Shown: in pieces, positions 1 through 10,250 of the stretch
Position numbering within the stretch: position 1 is the stretch's first letter
How the letters are laid out: every line of letters starts with the position of its first letter
NCBI GenBank assembly: GCA_022494885.1
Contig: JAGVSM010003460.1
Span: 124,001-188,000, forward strand
Reading direction: 5' to 3'
DNA length: 64,000 nt
Source: Micrasema longulum
Taxonomy: Eukaryota > Arthropoda > Insecta > Trichoptera > Brachycentridae
The notes under the pieces: generated by a model
The model's database searches: none
What the model saw: only the letters and a program-made list of their open reading frames with translations
Told to the model about the DNA's origin: nothing
Position numbers and translations under genes: made by a program

Positions 1-419
1 AAATCGTGGGATTATATGTAACGCGAGACATTTTATCCTTTAATGTTACAATATTAATATAACATTACATTATACAACGATTGAACAAGTTCGTTGAGTT
101 TTCCTGAATTACATTTTTTTACCCATTCTTACTTAATTGAGATAACTTAGATGGCATAAAACGGTTAACTTATTTTATCTCTCATTTTGAATCTTGAAGT
201 GGGCATAAACATATTCTCATGGGTGTATAATCAATATATATAATATACTAGAAAAATAAAAATATATTCAGATCCATGATAAACATTGTCAAATATAATA
301 TTTACAACACAGTATTTACATGTATACTTATTCAAACATTATTTATCACCATTATCCTAATTCATGATATTTAAACTGTTTTTTATTATGCAAACATTTA
401 TATGAATATTGGGAGAAAA
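1..419. other. AT-rich stretch, nothing recognised
   Basis: No coding potential, tRNA-like box or repeat shared with the rest of the window was seen here. Confidence 0.5.
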
Positions 420-1010
420 AATATACCCCAGGGATACAATATTAATATTGATAATTTAAATATAAATTCTGTGGACGAAATAAAATATTAAGGGGTTTAC
501 TTGTCTAGATATTTGAATTTCAAAACACATTCTCAATATGTAACAAAAAAAAAAAACGTTTATGGAAAGATTGCGAAATGTAATAGATGTAAAGAGTAGT
601 GTTATTATTTATAAAAAAAATCATATATGCACACATAAATTACTGATCTTCTATTAGTTTTTTATGTGATGAAGGAGAAATTAAAAATATACAAATTAAT
701 GTAGTAAAGCAGCAAATTCAATATGATTTAGCAATTTTTATACATAAAATAATTAAGGGGATGAATAAAATAAAAACAATAATAAAATTTAACCAACAAT
801 GTCATACATATAAAACAAGGGATAAAAAAAGATAAGATTACCAATGAGGAGAAAAACAGAATCACAAAACTCACTGTAAAAGGAATTGAAGGTGTACATT
901 GAGTTATTTGAAGGAATAAAGGAGATAAAAAAGATCGAAATATTTAAAATTAATTTGAAAAAATGTGTTAATGAGAAATTTTGAAAACAAAAAGTAATTT
1001 CATTTAAAGT
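420..1010 (+). pseudogene. LINE reverse transcriptase C-terminal relic
   Basis: Conceptual translation on the plus strand gives EIKY*GVYLSRYLNFKTHS near 478-530, the conserved 'KYLGV' block that follows the palm of non-LTR reverse transcriptases. Downstream blocks (a Y-x-H-x-NY-like stretch near 630-660, YKTR near 805, and a KGIE block near 880) fit the thumb and C-terminus of Jockey/Crack-like LINEs. The reading is broken by stops, including TAA in place of the Leu of KYLGV, and by frame changes. No catalytic FADD/YADD box lies upstream, so the copy is 5' truncated. The clade assignment is an inference from motif style; the LINE nature is fairly secure. Confidence 0.6.
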
Positions 1011-2334
1011 TTATATTAGTTCTTAAGATGTTATGAACTAACTTAATAAAGCATAAATAAATAAACTTATTTTAACTTATAATTTGAAAACTACTATTTT
1101 ATATGTGCACGTATATTAAGTTATGTCAATTCACTATTTATAGTATACCAAACCTATTATTTTAACATGTATACTATTTACATTAAATTAAAAATAAATT
1201 TATCCTTTTAAATTTTTTTACGTTTTCTGGCATTCCTTCAAACAAATTTATTCCCTTGTAAATAAAACAGTTCTCGAACATTGCTTCTGATTTTTGATGA
1301 AATAAAAAGTAAAATACATAAATAAATAAAGTGATGCTCGCCTTATTTATTATGAATAATTTTTAATTTTGGCTATTGATTTTATAAAAAAATACTAAAA
1401 TTATTTGTCATCATTCTTTGTAAATTGTGTTTATCGTAATTCTAAAAAAATAAACAAGTTAACGTCAATTCTTATCGATGTTTTTTCTATATCTCAGTAT
1501 TAATAAAAATGTTTGCTCTGTTGAGTGGAAATATGTCTCTTGAGATCAAAATCCTGAGAGATTTCTTCTTAAAACGCTTATGTAAGATAAATAGTAACGC
1601 TTTCCTGGTATGGTGAAAAATTTTCTATGTTGACAAAACAAAAAAAGGAAATGTATTTATCACTCGAATTTTGTTTTTCCAAAACACATGGGAAAACCCT
1701 TCAAGTATACGTATATTGCCTACTATAATAGTGAGTTGGGACTATTTACCCATTCGGAATATAAACCCCTAAATCATTGACATAAAAATATTCGTAAATA
1801 TGAATTTAAATTCTGAGGACAAATTTGTTAAGTAATATTATAAGATTTGATATTTTTTACTAAATTAAGATTGAAAATTAAGATATGAAAACGATTATGC
1901 ATAAAACATACAATGCTGTATTTGCAGACGTTTTTGAATACAAGTATTATTTAATATTTAAGAAAAAGAAAAGAAAAGGAAATCACAACTAGACTGTCAC
2001 CGACATGCAAGATGCATCTTATAAATCAAAAGTTTTTAATAGAAAATTAGAGATAAAACCGATATTCGGTAACTATCCGGTATCCGGCAGGATAGTAAAA
2101 TTAAGCCAGATAGGTCGAAAACCGGATAGTAGCTCAATTCGGTGGATAAACAATATTCATTTGACTGCGATGAAATCAACGCCACTAATCTGATTTATTG
2201 GTATCGACTGTGTTTGAGAAAAATGAAGTAACCCTCGTTATTTGAAAAACTGTCTGACTGAAAAGTGACTGACAAAGTTTTAAGTAGTGAAGAAATGAAG
2301 TGTTTTTTACTTGTTTTGTGAATGTTTGTTAATA
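1011..2334. other. AT-rich stretch, nothing recognised
   Basis: No supported gene. The 62-codon frame at 2005-2193 has no recognisable domain. It lies in a patch with several short ATCCGG/CCGGTA-like words (2065-2130), which may be repeat debris. Confidence 0.4.
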
Positions 2335-2560
2335 GATTATTAAACTAAGCGATTTTTTTTATGTATCGTATCAGCGCAATGATATTTTGAAGTTTCGTAT
2401 TTCTGAAATTACTCCGCGTGTGACGTCTCTAGTTCTCTTCCTCTTCTTCTTGATCAGTTCTGCCGATTAGTCTGTTGACGGTAAGTAAATCAGAAATTTT
2501 CTACAACTCTCTAATCATTGTTTGATTCAAATGAACTGGCGATGTCGTTTACAGTACCGT
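2335..2560 (+). repeat. Dispersed repeat family A, copy 1
   Basis: Shares the block TATCGTATCAGCGCAATGAT, followed by a 'gaaattactccgcgtgtg' segment, with copies at 32165-32540 and 38605-38890. Homology resumes at the 'gatgtcgtttaca' end. The coding capacity and class of family A are unknown. This copy ends where a small palindromic element begins. Confidence 0.55.
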
Positions 2561-2640
2561 ATTTTTCAGACCATAAGACGCCCTTTTTTTTTTAAAAAAT
2601 TCAACCAAAAATTAGGGTGTGTTTTATGGTCCGATGGGTC
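2561..2640. mobile_element. Small palindromic MITE-like element
   Basis: Inverted arms ACCATAAGACGCCCT (2569-2583) and AGGGTGTGTTTTATGGT (2615-2631) flank an A/T-rich loop. This is the layout of a very short hairpin MITE inserted at the end of family A. The superfamily is not established. Confidence 0.4.
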
Positions 2641-2684
2641 TTATTGTCCACAAAGTTCAGTCATTTGTTTTTATTGAAAAATAT

Positions 2685-2860
2685 TTTTTTTAAATGGGTA
2701 GAAATTAAAGGAAATTAAGGAATGATTCTGATTGAGATACATCAAAATCGAATGTTGTTTGGAAGCATTTCTGTACATTTTTTTTACATTTCGAAATTGG
2801 GTATCCTCCCAGTTTTTGTAGTATATGCATTTTCCCTGGTAGCAGCCCTGGTATAAATAA
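2685..2860 (-). mobile_element. Helitron-like repeat family B, partial copy
   Basis: Aligns by eye with 3412-3580 on the same strand and with 59091-59265 on the opposite strand ('aatgggt.gaaatta', 'gggtatcctcccag', 'cagccctgg'). It lacks the 'ccgatttacg' subterminal block found in the other two copies. Confidence 0.4.
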
Positions 2861-2939
2861 ACAAACGCGGTAACTATTTATTTAAACAGTTTTGTAATGT
2901 ACAGAGATTTTTGTTTTAGATCCCGACTAGCTAAGAAAT

Positions 2940-3256
2940 TCATGTATTTATAAAATAAATAAAATAAATAAAACGAAGAAAACGAATGAAACGAATGAAA
3001 CGAATGAAACGAATGAAACGAATGAAATGGATGAAATGAATGAAATGAATAAAATTAATAAAATGAATAAAAGGAATAAAATGAACAAAATCAATAAAAT
3101 GAATAAATTGAATGAAATGACTAAAATGAATAAAATTAATAAAATGAATAAAATTAATAAATTGAATGATATGAATAAATAGATAAAATAGATGAAATAG
3201 ATAAAATGAATAAAATAAATAAGAAAACAAATAATAATAATAATAATAATAATAAA
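2940..3256. repeat. 10-bp minisatellite plus AAT microsatellite
   Basis: From about 2945 to 3228 the sequence repeats a degenerate 10-bp unit of the type AATGAATAAA, with a GAATGAAACG variant at the left end. It is followed by (AAT)n at 3229-3256. The two long minus-strand frames here read only as Phe/Ile/His/Leu repeats and are composition artefacts, not genes. Confidence 0.85.
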
Positions 3257-3411
3257 AATTGAGGCATGAATATAAATTACAAATATTTCATTAATGATAA
3301 AAAAAAATTTACTCAACTCCCTCATCAACAGAAGTACACTGTAATTAGAAATATTTTTATTTAAATTTTTTATTGAAGGTTGATATTTTTTTAATATTAC
3401 CGAATATCCAG

Positions 3412-3765
3412 TTTAAAAAAAATGGGTGGAAATTATAAGGAAATAATCTGATTGGGATCCATAAAAAACTAATGTTGTTAGTGAAAACCTTTAAAAACAA
3501 TCTTTTTTGAACATTTAAAAATAGTATCTTCCCAATTTTTCAATATATTATGCATTCTCGTCGAATGCAACCCTGGTGATGGATTAAAAAAACATTTACG
3601 CTCCCAACTTTTTTCTACTTGATAAATTGAGAATTTTAATAGCTATAAACACGCTCGTGTCAAAGATCTACATTTAGTTGAAAACCGCACGTAAATCGGT
3701 TCAGTAGTTATTCAGTCCATTGAGAACACACAAACACACATTGCCTTTTATTATTTACCTTGATA
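3412..3765 (-). mobile_element. Helitron-like element relic (family B)
   Basis: Read on the minus strand, this contains TACTGAACCGATTTACGTGC and 'aaatgtagatcttt', matching 58940-59040 on the plus strand. Both share the downstream 'ccagggctgc' to 'gggatcc' segment. A 'cactgaaccgatttacgtgaaattt'-like subterminal block is typical of the 5' region of insect Helitrons/Helentrons. No Rep/helicase coding is present, so it would be non-autonomous. The assignment rests on that motif only. Confidence 0.4.
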
Positions 3766-4497
3766 TGCTGGAGTACAAAAAAACGGACTTTTCTAAATAA
3801 CTTTGAATTTTAAAATGACGACACAATTAATTGTATCTTTCAATCTTTTGAACTGTGGTACTTTATAAATGCTAACTGTACCTTTAGAGCAGCAAATCTT
3901 CAGTAGGTTTTACGTATTTTTGTTGACATTTATGCTATCTGCTATGAGTACTCTTTAGCTATAGGATCTATTGTTCATTTTCGTTCGGCAGAGAACAAAG
4001 GATCACATGTAAGAACGGATGCTAAATAGATGTCTTGCACGTAGGGGTGGGTATTAGGATCACGTCTACTGTGGTAAAGATCGTATAAGAGCTTTTGTCA
4101 AATGCAGAATTTACAGAAAGCAGGGCTTAATTATATGTTATTCACCCTTTGAATTAAAAACTAGACTTTTAGTATAAATATTTTTATTTCATGCAACAAG
4201 CAAATGAATAAATGAAGACATGAGGGGATGAAGGCGCTATGTCGCAATTTTGAAAAATGCGATTTTTTTACACAAATGAAGAATTAATGTACGGCCTCAT
4301 CATCAAAACATAACAAAACACTGATTATGAGAGCGAAAGAAAGTGTCACTTTATCCTTATCTGTATTGGTGTTTAAAACTGTAACCCAAGAAATCTCTGC
4401 TTTTTGTTTTTGTGCCATAACACCTTTATCCACGCACGTCTTCAATTAATTTAATTTTAATTAAAACAAACAATAATTTATTTCATTATTTAATTGC
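3766..4497. other. No gene recognised
   Basis: Unique-looking AT-rich DNA. Nothing in six frames, no tRNA-like boxes and no repeat shared with the rest of the window was identified. Confidence 0.4.
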
Positions 4498-4660
4498 AAC
4501 AGAGATAAATAACATTTTAGAGAAGAATATCCGGAAGTATAGGAATTTACAAGGCTCTTGACATGTCATTGTGGCTAGTTTGAGTAGCCACTTTACACAC
4601 TGTGTCACATTCACCATTTTGTCTACGTTTAAACATCAATATTTCTTCAATTCTTCCATC

Positions 4661-4676
4661 TGTTGATTTTAGTAAA
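4661..4676. repeat. Left target-site duplication of the structured retroposon
   Basis: TGTTGATTTTAGTAAA is present here and again, identical, at 4951-4966. A 16-bp duplication fits LINE-type target-primed integration. Confidence 0.8.
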
Positions 4677-4950
4677 TGTTTTTGTAAATTTGGATACGTT
4701 TATTTATGTAAATTGTTTGTAAACATATTTTTTTTAACAAAAAAAAAAGAGGCATTGAGGGGATCCTGAGGGGTGGGGACGACGTGTTGGCCTCTGTCCA
4801 TACGTCCTCCTCCCCCCTCCTTAATCTGCATAGAGTTTGTATTCTTTAGGAATATTTGTAATAACTTTCCTCTATGCGCAGCCGACAGAGAGTCCTCCAG
4901 GACTCTATAACAGCTGCGGGTGGATGGTGGGCTTTAGGGTCTCCCCTCAA
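4677..4950 (-). mobile_element. Structured retroposon S, copy 1
   Basis: This is a 274-bp insert in family C, flanked by a 16-bp target duplication. On the minus strand, the 200-nt segment 4753-4952 begins CATTGAGGGGAGACC and ends CCCCTCAATG, so its own ends pair. Inside are GCAGCTG...CGGCTGC enclosing AGAGTCC...GGACTCT, then GCATAGAG...CTCTATGC enclosing the palindrome-like TATTCCTAAAGAATA. A 75-nt A/T-rich tail follows (4677-4752). It differs from copy 2 (11734-12008) at about 7 of 200 positions in the structured part. There is no tRNA A or B box. It may be a SINE with a structured-RNA head; the parental RNA is not recognised. Confidence 0.7.
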
Positions 4951-5230
4951 TGTTGATTTTAGTAAAGTTAAAGAGCTGAAACCTTTTTGTTGGGACGAGA
5001 TTCATCAGACTTAATTATGTCTGAAAACTATTTCCCAATTTTTATGATTTTTAACCATAAGCCCTGTAAATGCCTGCACTTCCTTCTATTATCAATATTT
5101 CCTTCTAAAATTTTTCTCTATCTCTGTTGTCGTTTGATAATCTCAATAACTTCCTAGAGGGTGAAATCCAGTATTTTGTCTACAAACGTTTGAAAAAATT
5201 AAAAATATTGTGATATATACTAATGGATGA

Positions 5231-6085
5231 TGATAACTGGCGAACTCATACTAATGATTTAAGCCGCAAAATAATTTTCAGCCTACACTCACTTAAGAGA
5301 ATGCGAAAATTCTTACCCATTAATCAATATTAAATGCTCACTCGTACAAGCATTACTACTGCCCATTCTAGATTACGCTGATGTTTCCATGACCGTTGTA
5401 AGCCGTGAGAAACTCTATAAACTTAAACGACTTCAGAATACATAATAAGGTTTATTTTTGGTCTTCAGTAATTTGACCATATTTCTGATAATCGTAGGCA
5501 ATTAAAATGTCTCGAAATCGGACAGCGGAGAGACTATCACTTCCTCTCACTTATGTTTACTATACTTCATAGTCCTAACGCTCTTATATACCTCCGTGAA
5601 AAATTTCAACGCTTATTAGTTCAAGGTTTACCTCTTCGTTCTAATTCTTAAAGCACCCTCGTAATATCCATCTACAATACCTATTTCTTCTCTAACTTAT
5701 TAAGTGTCGATGTGGCTCGACTGTAGAATCATCTCCCATCCACTATCAAAGATGTTACTACAGAATCTCTGTTTAAGTCACGTCTGAAGAAACATCTCCT
5801 TTCTCTTCCATAATCTCTCTTCATTTCCTATTTATTCGTTTTTCCCATTGAATAACAGTATTGATTAAAGGCTATTTATATACGAATACAATTATTTCCA
5901 TATTTGTATATCTTTGGCATCGATAAAATTTATTTTCTACTAAATATGTTAAGCAACTTGAATTATAAAAATAAATCTTTTATTTTATGGGTTGGTTGGC
6001 AGAAATTGCTGTTCAGCAATAAACCCGCCAATGCAGAATTAACGTTATTTACAAAAAGTTAAATAAATAAAATAAAAACATATGT
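5231..6085 (+). pseudogene. CR1/L2-like LINE C-terminal relic with 3' end
   Basis: Plus-strand translation gives, with stops and a few frame changes, RFIFGLQ*FDHISDNRRQL, a DYHFLSLMFTILH block, and then VDVARL*NHLPSTIKDVTTE and SLFKSRLKKHL near 5735-5805. The 'ARLWNxLP...FKxxLKxHL' ending is characteristic of CR1/L2/Daphne-type LINE polyproteins. Downstream at about 6000-6040, 'ggttggcagaaattgctgttcagcaataaaccc' forms the small ATTGCT/AGCAAT hairpin common at such LINE 3' ends. An A-rich 'aaataaataaaataaaaac' tail follows. The copy is 5' truncated and dead. Confidence 0.7.
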
Positions 6086-6724
6086 TTATTATGATTCAAG
6101 GGCTGATAGTGGTTTGATGATAATTTTGTACACTGATAATAATATTTTTTACATATTGGGGGTTTTAAGCAATTATTTTTTCAGTTACTGAAAAATTATT
6201 CGTTAAGGTTGTAATTATATTTTTATATTGATATGATTAAGTATATTCACATATTTATTAAATACCCGACCGTAGCATAATATATCCATCCTTTGAAAAC
6301 GATAAATAATTATTTTGACTTAAAAAATATTTCAAATACCAATTCATTAAATATTTATATGATTTGAAAGCTACTGGTTGGGATATTCCATTTCCATAAT
6401 CTTTTTGTCTGTTAACTAGAACAAATCGATAAAAAACATAAGGCTCTGCCCGCCTAACCATTGGTTGAATGTGATCGTGCATTGAACTAACGGCTTAAGA
6501 TCTTTGGGGAAATTTCAATCCCTAGTTTATTTAGCTGGAAACGTCTTCCATAAGGATTACTTTTGCTCATTCCTTATATTTTTACTCAATCGATAATATT
6601 CTTAAATTCAACTTCAGTCATTTTAGTTTGCTTCAATAACCATGTTTTCAGGGTTTTAAGAGAAGATATTGAGGAAATATTTTATTATAACTACATTTTG
6701 GATTTTAAATTAATTTCCCTATCG
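6086..6724. other. Unassigned region with one coding-like frame
   Basis: A minus-strand frame at 6258-6482 (74 codons, starting MHDHIQPMVRRAEPYVFYRF) has protein-like composition. I recognise no domain, and a TAA lies four codons upstream of its Met in the same frame. It may be a TE coding fragment. The rest holds nothing recognised. Confidence 0.25.
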
Positions 6725-6955
6725 GCATTAAGCAGTGCACAGGAAACCGAATTAATACCCCTATTGCAGCGTGTCTTGATCATTTTTGTTATGAATAAGG
6801 TAAAGGGACCAATTTCATCGCTTCAGTTGTCCGTCTAGGAACTATAAAACGGTACAGTGTAAAACCACCTTTAACATATTTTTTCACCTACTAGAAATCG
6901 AAGGACCTCTAGCAAAGTTTTTTACCTGAGAGTTGGCATTGAAACGAAAGTAGAG
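6725..6955 (-). mobile_element. SINE E copy, degenerate
   Basis: Reverse-complement matches to the family E body are 'gcagcgtgtcttgatcatttttgtta' and 'ggaactataaaacggta'. The plus-strand open frame at 6563-6838 runs into this SINE and is not taken as a gene. Confidence 0.45.
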
Positions 6956-8350
6956 GTGTGAAGTTCGCAAACGACCCGGTCATGCTGACATGGTCAAAAA
7001 CATTGAACTAGATATATTTTTCTCCCATTTTGGTCAGTTAGTTCGCGAACGTTAAGAGCGCCGAATTAAATGGATCTTCGTGTCATTCGGATCTTTTATA
7101 TGTATATTCGTGTCTTTTGGATCTCTAGCTCATTAAGTTAATCCATTGAACGAGAGTGTGTCCTTATCTCTGTGGTTAGTAGGTAGATTAGGTACTTACA
7201 TATACGCTCTGTATCTATAGTAGGTACCTAAATGTCTATACTGGCTGCTTTGTTCTTTTGTTTATTGCCCGCGCGCCGTGTCGGTGTCGGCCGGTAAACT
7301 AAGTCACCAGAAATTTAATTGCAACTTATTATGAAATGTGCAAAATAAAAATGCTATTTTAAAATTAAAATTTTTGGTAAGGTGTAAACATTATGTATTC
7401 ATATTTAATAAATGCCCTTAAATGTGAACAAGAGGTTAGTTTCTTCACTCGAGCTTATTAGATATAATATATTTTTCTAACAAATTACAACAGGGATAGA
7501 GAATACCTTAAAGAAGGTAATATGGAAGTCTAGGCATTTACAGGGCTTATGACATGTCAATGGCTGGTGTAAGTGACCACTTAACACACTGTGTAACATT
7601 TACCATTTTGCCTATGTTTGAACATCCAAATTTTTTCAATTCTTCAATTTGTTGATTTTAGTTAAGTTAAAGAGCTGGAACCTTTATTGTTGTGAAGAGA
7701 TTAATTTGACTGTTTTATTTTACATACTAGGCAACGCCTGTGTAACCATTTTGTGCTAGAGCCTGATTATTGTTTTATGTATTATTTTTTTCATGTTCAT
7801 TTGTTTATTTTATAATATATTGTATAACTGCACACGTTTTAAATATAAAAACCTAATTTTAAAAAAAATCCGCTAAAGGGATTTAAAATATTAATAATTT
7901 AAAAAAATTTAACTAAAAATTGATTGTAAAAGTAAATAAAATATAAATAAACCTTGCATGAATTATAATTTCTAGGTTAATTTGTTGCATAAAAATGTCT
8001 TAAAGTATTAACGTTCTTTTTGTAAATAAAATAATTTATCTGTTTTCTACAGGGTATATTATAATATCTATAGAACTATATTATAAAATTTATAAAGAAG
8101 ATCATGCTGACAAACCAGACAAATGTTTGGAATTATTTATTTTATTCACCGCTCGTAAGCATTCGGCTCAAGCAAACAAAAGAACGAAACGAACTAGAGA
8201 CACGAACGTGAAAAAAGATATGAAGACACTAATGATACAAAGATGCGGAGGTAATATGATGACCTAAATGAGCCCAATAAGCAAAAGATATATTTGTTCA
8301 ATTGAACTATTTAAAGGATTTGGTCACTTTGGTGATGCAGATCAAGTGAT
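6956..8350. mobile_element. Decayed hAT-like non-autonomous element
   Basis: The left side has GTTCGCAAACGACC...TAGTTCGCGAACG and tandem 'gatcttcgtgtc/attcgtgtcttttggatc' words (6958-7130). The reverse complement of 8150-8340 shows the same order: 'gaacaaatatatctttt', then 'gttcgtgtctctagttcg'. Together these suggest degenerate inverted subterminal regions of one DNA element. A family C copy (7487-7745) lies inside it. Exact ends and target duplication could not be fixed, so class is tentative. Confidence 0.35.
7487..7745 (-). repeat. Foldback family C copy
   Basis: Contains 'ggtaatatggaagtctaggcatttacagggctta', the 'cacactgtgtaacatttaccattttgcctatg' centre and the 'taggcaacgcctg' end. This is one arm plus centre; the second arm is missing. 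Confidence 0.7.
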
Positions 8351-8845
8351 ATGTATCCACCCGGTTACAGGTTCTCACCTACGTCTAGACGAAAGCACTC
8401 GTCCATGGTTCTGGCTTTATTTTACACTTAGAACTTTATTGATCTAATTTTAATTTGATAAATTATATGGTGTAGAGGAAGTTAAAATTAAGAATTGTTA
8501 TTCAGTACGTGGTTTTGTTTTAGGAATATTCAAAAACATTAATCAAACCAAGTGTTTTTGGTCAGTAGATGGGCTATCGAGAGGGTTAAAATAAAACAGG
8601 GGTTTCGTTGACTGATTCATTGTTTAGGGAGTAAGCAGTAAGCTCAACATCAAATCTACTGATTTAATTATGATATTAATTTATTAAGGAGAATGGAGGC
8701 AGTTGCAGACGGTTACTTAATACATATTGAATTTGGAATGTAATTACTTATTCATGCCTTAAAGGGTTAAATTCGCTTCCCCTAGGTATTGCAAGGATCC
8801 AATTCATTCCCTTTTACGTACATTCAATATCCATGCTCTTGGGCA
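8351..8845. other. No gene recognised
   Basis: AT-rich DNA upstream of the hAT terminus; nothing identified. Confidence 0.4.
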
Positions 8846-9350
8846 GCGGTAGGCAACCAGCGGCCTGCAAGAATTTCGCCCTTCGTAAATATCGATAATG
8901 TACCAAGCGATTTTCAAATCAACGTGATCGATTTGCAAAGTGATAAAAGTCTTAAGGTAAAACTAACTTGGTAAAATTTCGATGAGAGTTTGCCTTCTAA
9001 AAACTAAAAGGAGTTAAAAAGATTTGCTCGGCAAATGATTACTGTGTTTGGTAGTAAATATTTGTACCTCAGAGGCAGACAGATGCAAATCCAGAAATTG
9101 ATGAAATGACATTTCGATTTTCGTATCCAGTTTATGATCATGTCCATTGATTTTGAAGAAAAGTAAGTCTTATAATGAAAGAACCAATGTTTTAAAATAC
9201 TGAAAATACAAATTGATGCTATGAATTATTAGAAATCACTTAGAGAAAGTAGATTCTTTAGGCTATTGTTGAACATTTGACGTTTGGTTTTTGCATCCGT
9301 CTGCCTCTAAGGTACAGATATATTGGTGAGCAAACTGTTTAATTCCGAAT
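8846..9350 (+). pseudogene. Deleted hAT transposase relic (FAM200/Buster-like)
   Basis: The plus-strand frame reads SPFVNIDNVPSDFQINVIDL, then QSDKSLKVK, two in-frame stops, and KRFARQMITVFGSKYL ending at 9064. The pattern 'NPF...P..LQ.E.I.LQ.D..LK..F' followed by 'FGSTYxCEQxFS' is the conserved C-terminus of FAM200/ZBED-type hAT transposases. After an inserted MITE the frame appears to resume as RYIGEQTV (9316-9340). Just upstream, CAGCGGTAGGCAACCAGCGG (8846-8865) resembles a hAT terminal inverted repeat of the 'CAGxGGTxGGCAAxC...CGGCC' type. The terminus therefore lies directly beside the C-terminal code, as in internally deleted copies. The 3' terminus was not found. Confidence 0.6.
9067..9312. 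mobile_element. 246-bp mariner-like MITE inside the hAT relic
   Basis: The left end CCTCAGAGGCAGACAGATGC and the right end (reverse complement CCTTAGAGGCAGACGGATGC) match at 21 of 23 positions when extended by AAA. TA dinucleotides flank both sides (9065-9066 and 9313-9314), as for Tc1/mariner. There is no coding inside. It splits the hAT FGSKYL...GEQ block, so it is younger than that relic. Confidence 0.75.
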
Positions 9351-9828
9351 CACCGAAAAAACAAACAAACGAAGTACTTGGTTATTTGGTGCACATTTAG
9401 ACGCAATAATATTCATTTCTTCTTCAAAAATTCAATCTTTTATTGAAAAAAAAATGCAAGTCAAAAGAAAGGACATATATCTCATTAATTTAATTAAAAA
9501 CAATAGATCGTAACACCGTATTTAAAAAAAATATTCTTACTAATTTTATAAACTTTTGCATTGAATTAATTTTTCATTTTTAATTCATACTCTGTCGTTG
9601 AGGATAGTATTTTTAACATTTTTTGAAAAAGTTGTCTGAGTCTTTTGTTTATTTTGTCTCGTAGTTTATTGTATAATTTCAGTACCCGGTTTATTAGTGT
9701 CGATTATCCTTGTGCCGTTTTTAAATGTTTCAAGTGATTTTTTTCTAAAATTTTCGTATTGCGTTTGTGTTTATTTTTTTATTTTTTTTTAGTTCATTGT
9801 CTACAAAACTGGCTAATTTATGAACAAA
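9351..9828. other. No gene recognised
   Basis: T-rich and A-rich DNA without recognisable coding or repeats. Confidence 0.4.
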
Positions 9829-9990
9829 AATCGGGTTTTGGTCCCATATTGTGGACTCACGGACCAAAGGTTCCAGGTTTAAATCCCACTCTACCACGAC
9901 TCGATTTACATTTTTCCAGCACAAGTTATTTACGACTTTTAAGAAATGGTCTGAAAATTTAAATATTTGGGTAAATGATAAGAACTCAAG
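9829..9990 (+). mobile_element. SINE D (tRNA-derived) copy
   Basis: Family D layout: a tRNA-like head with B box 'ggtttaaatccc' (consensus in the window GGTTCGAATCC), then 'cactctaccac.actcgatttacattttt', 'agttatttacgactttt' and the 3' end 'aaatatttgggtaaatgataagaac'. The 67-codon frame here is just the translated SINE. Confidence 0.75.
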
Positions 9991-10084
9991 TACTTATCTT
10001 TTAATTAAAAAAATATAAATATATTAATGATTCTAATTGAAAAAGTTCAGTTGTAATATCCATGCAAACATGAAATATTAATTT

Positions 10085-10250
10085 GATTTGGTATTTTGAC
10101 ACTTGAATATTTCATAGTCCCTGGACCGGCACCCAAAGCATAAGATTAATTATTTTACCTTCCTGTAACAAAAATGATCAAGATAAGCTACGGTTGGTGT
10201 ACCAATGTAATGCTATATGCACCATTACGAGCGAAAAAGGAATTGTGATG
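10085..10250 (+). mobile_element. SINE E body, 5' truncated
   Basis: 'cttgaatatttcatagtccctggaccggcaccc', 'cctgtaacaaaaatgatcaagata' and 'gtgtaccaatgtaatgctatatgcaccatta' are the standard family E body. Confidence 0.7.

Larger units (their letters stand above)
4498..5215 (-). repeat. Foldback family C, copy split by a retroposon
   Basis: The left part (4498-4676) carries the arm and centre of family C (TAGCCACTTTACACACTGTG and so on). The rest continues at 4951-5215, with 'aagagctgaaacc', 'cataagccctgtaaatgcct' and the arm end 'tgtctacaaacg'. The interruption is the structured retroposon at 4677-4950. The family C sequence TGTTGATTTTAGTAAA is duplicated at the two junctions. Confidence 0.7.

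Noticed and set aside
2940..3328. Two long minus-strand frames (96 and 126 codons)
   Set aside because: They are translations of a 10-bp minisatellite and an AAT microsatellite, giving only Phe/Ile/His/Leu repeats.
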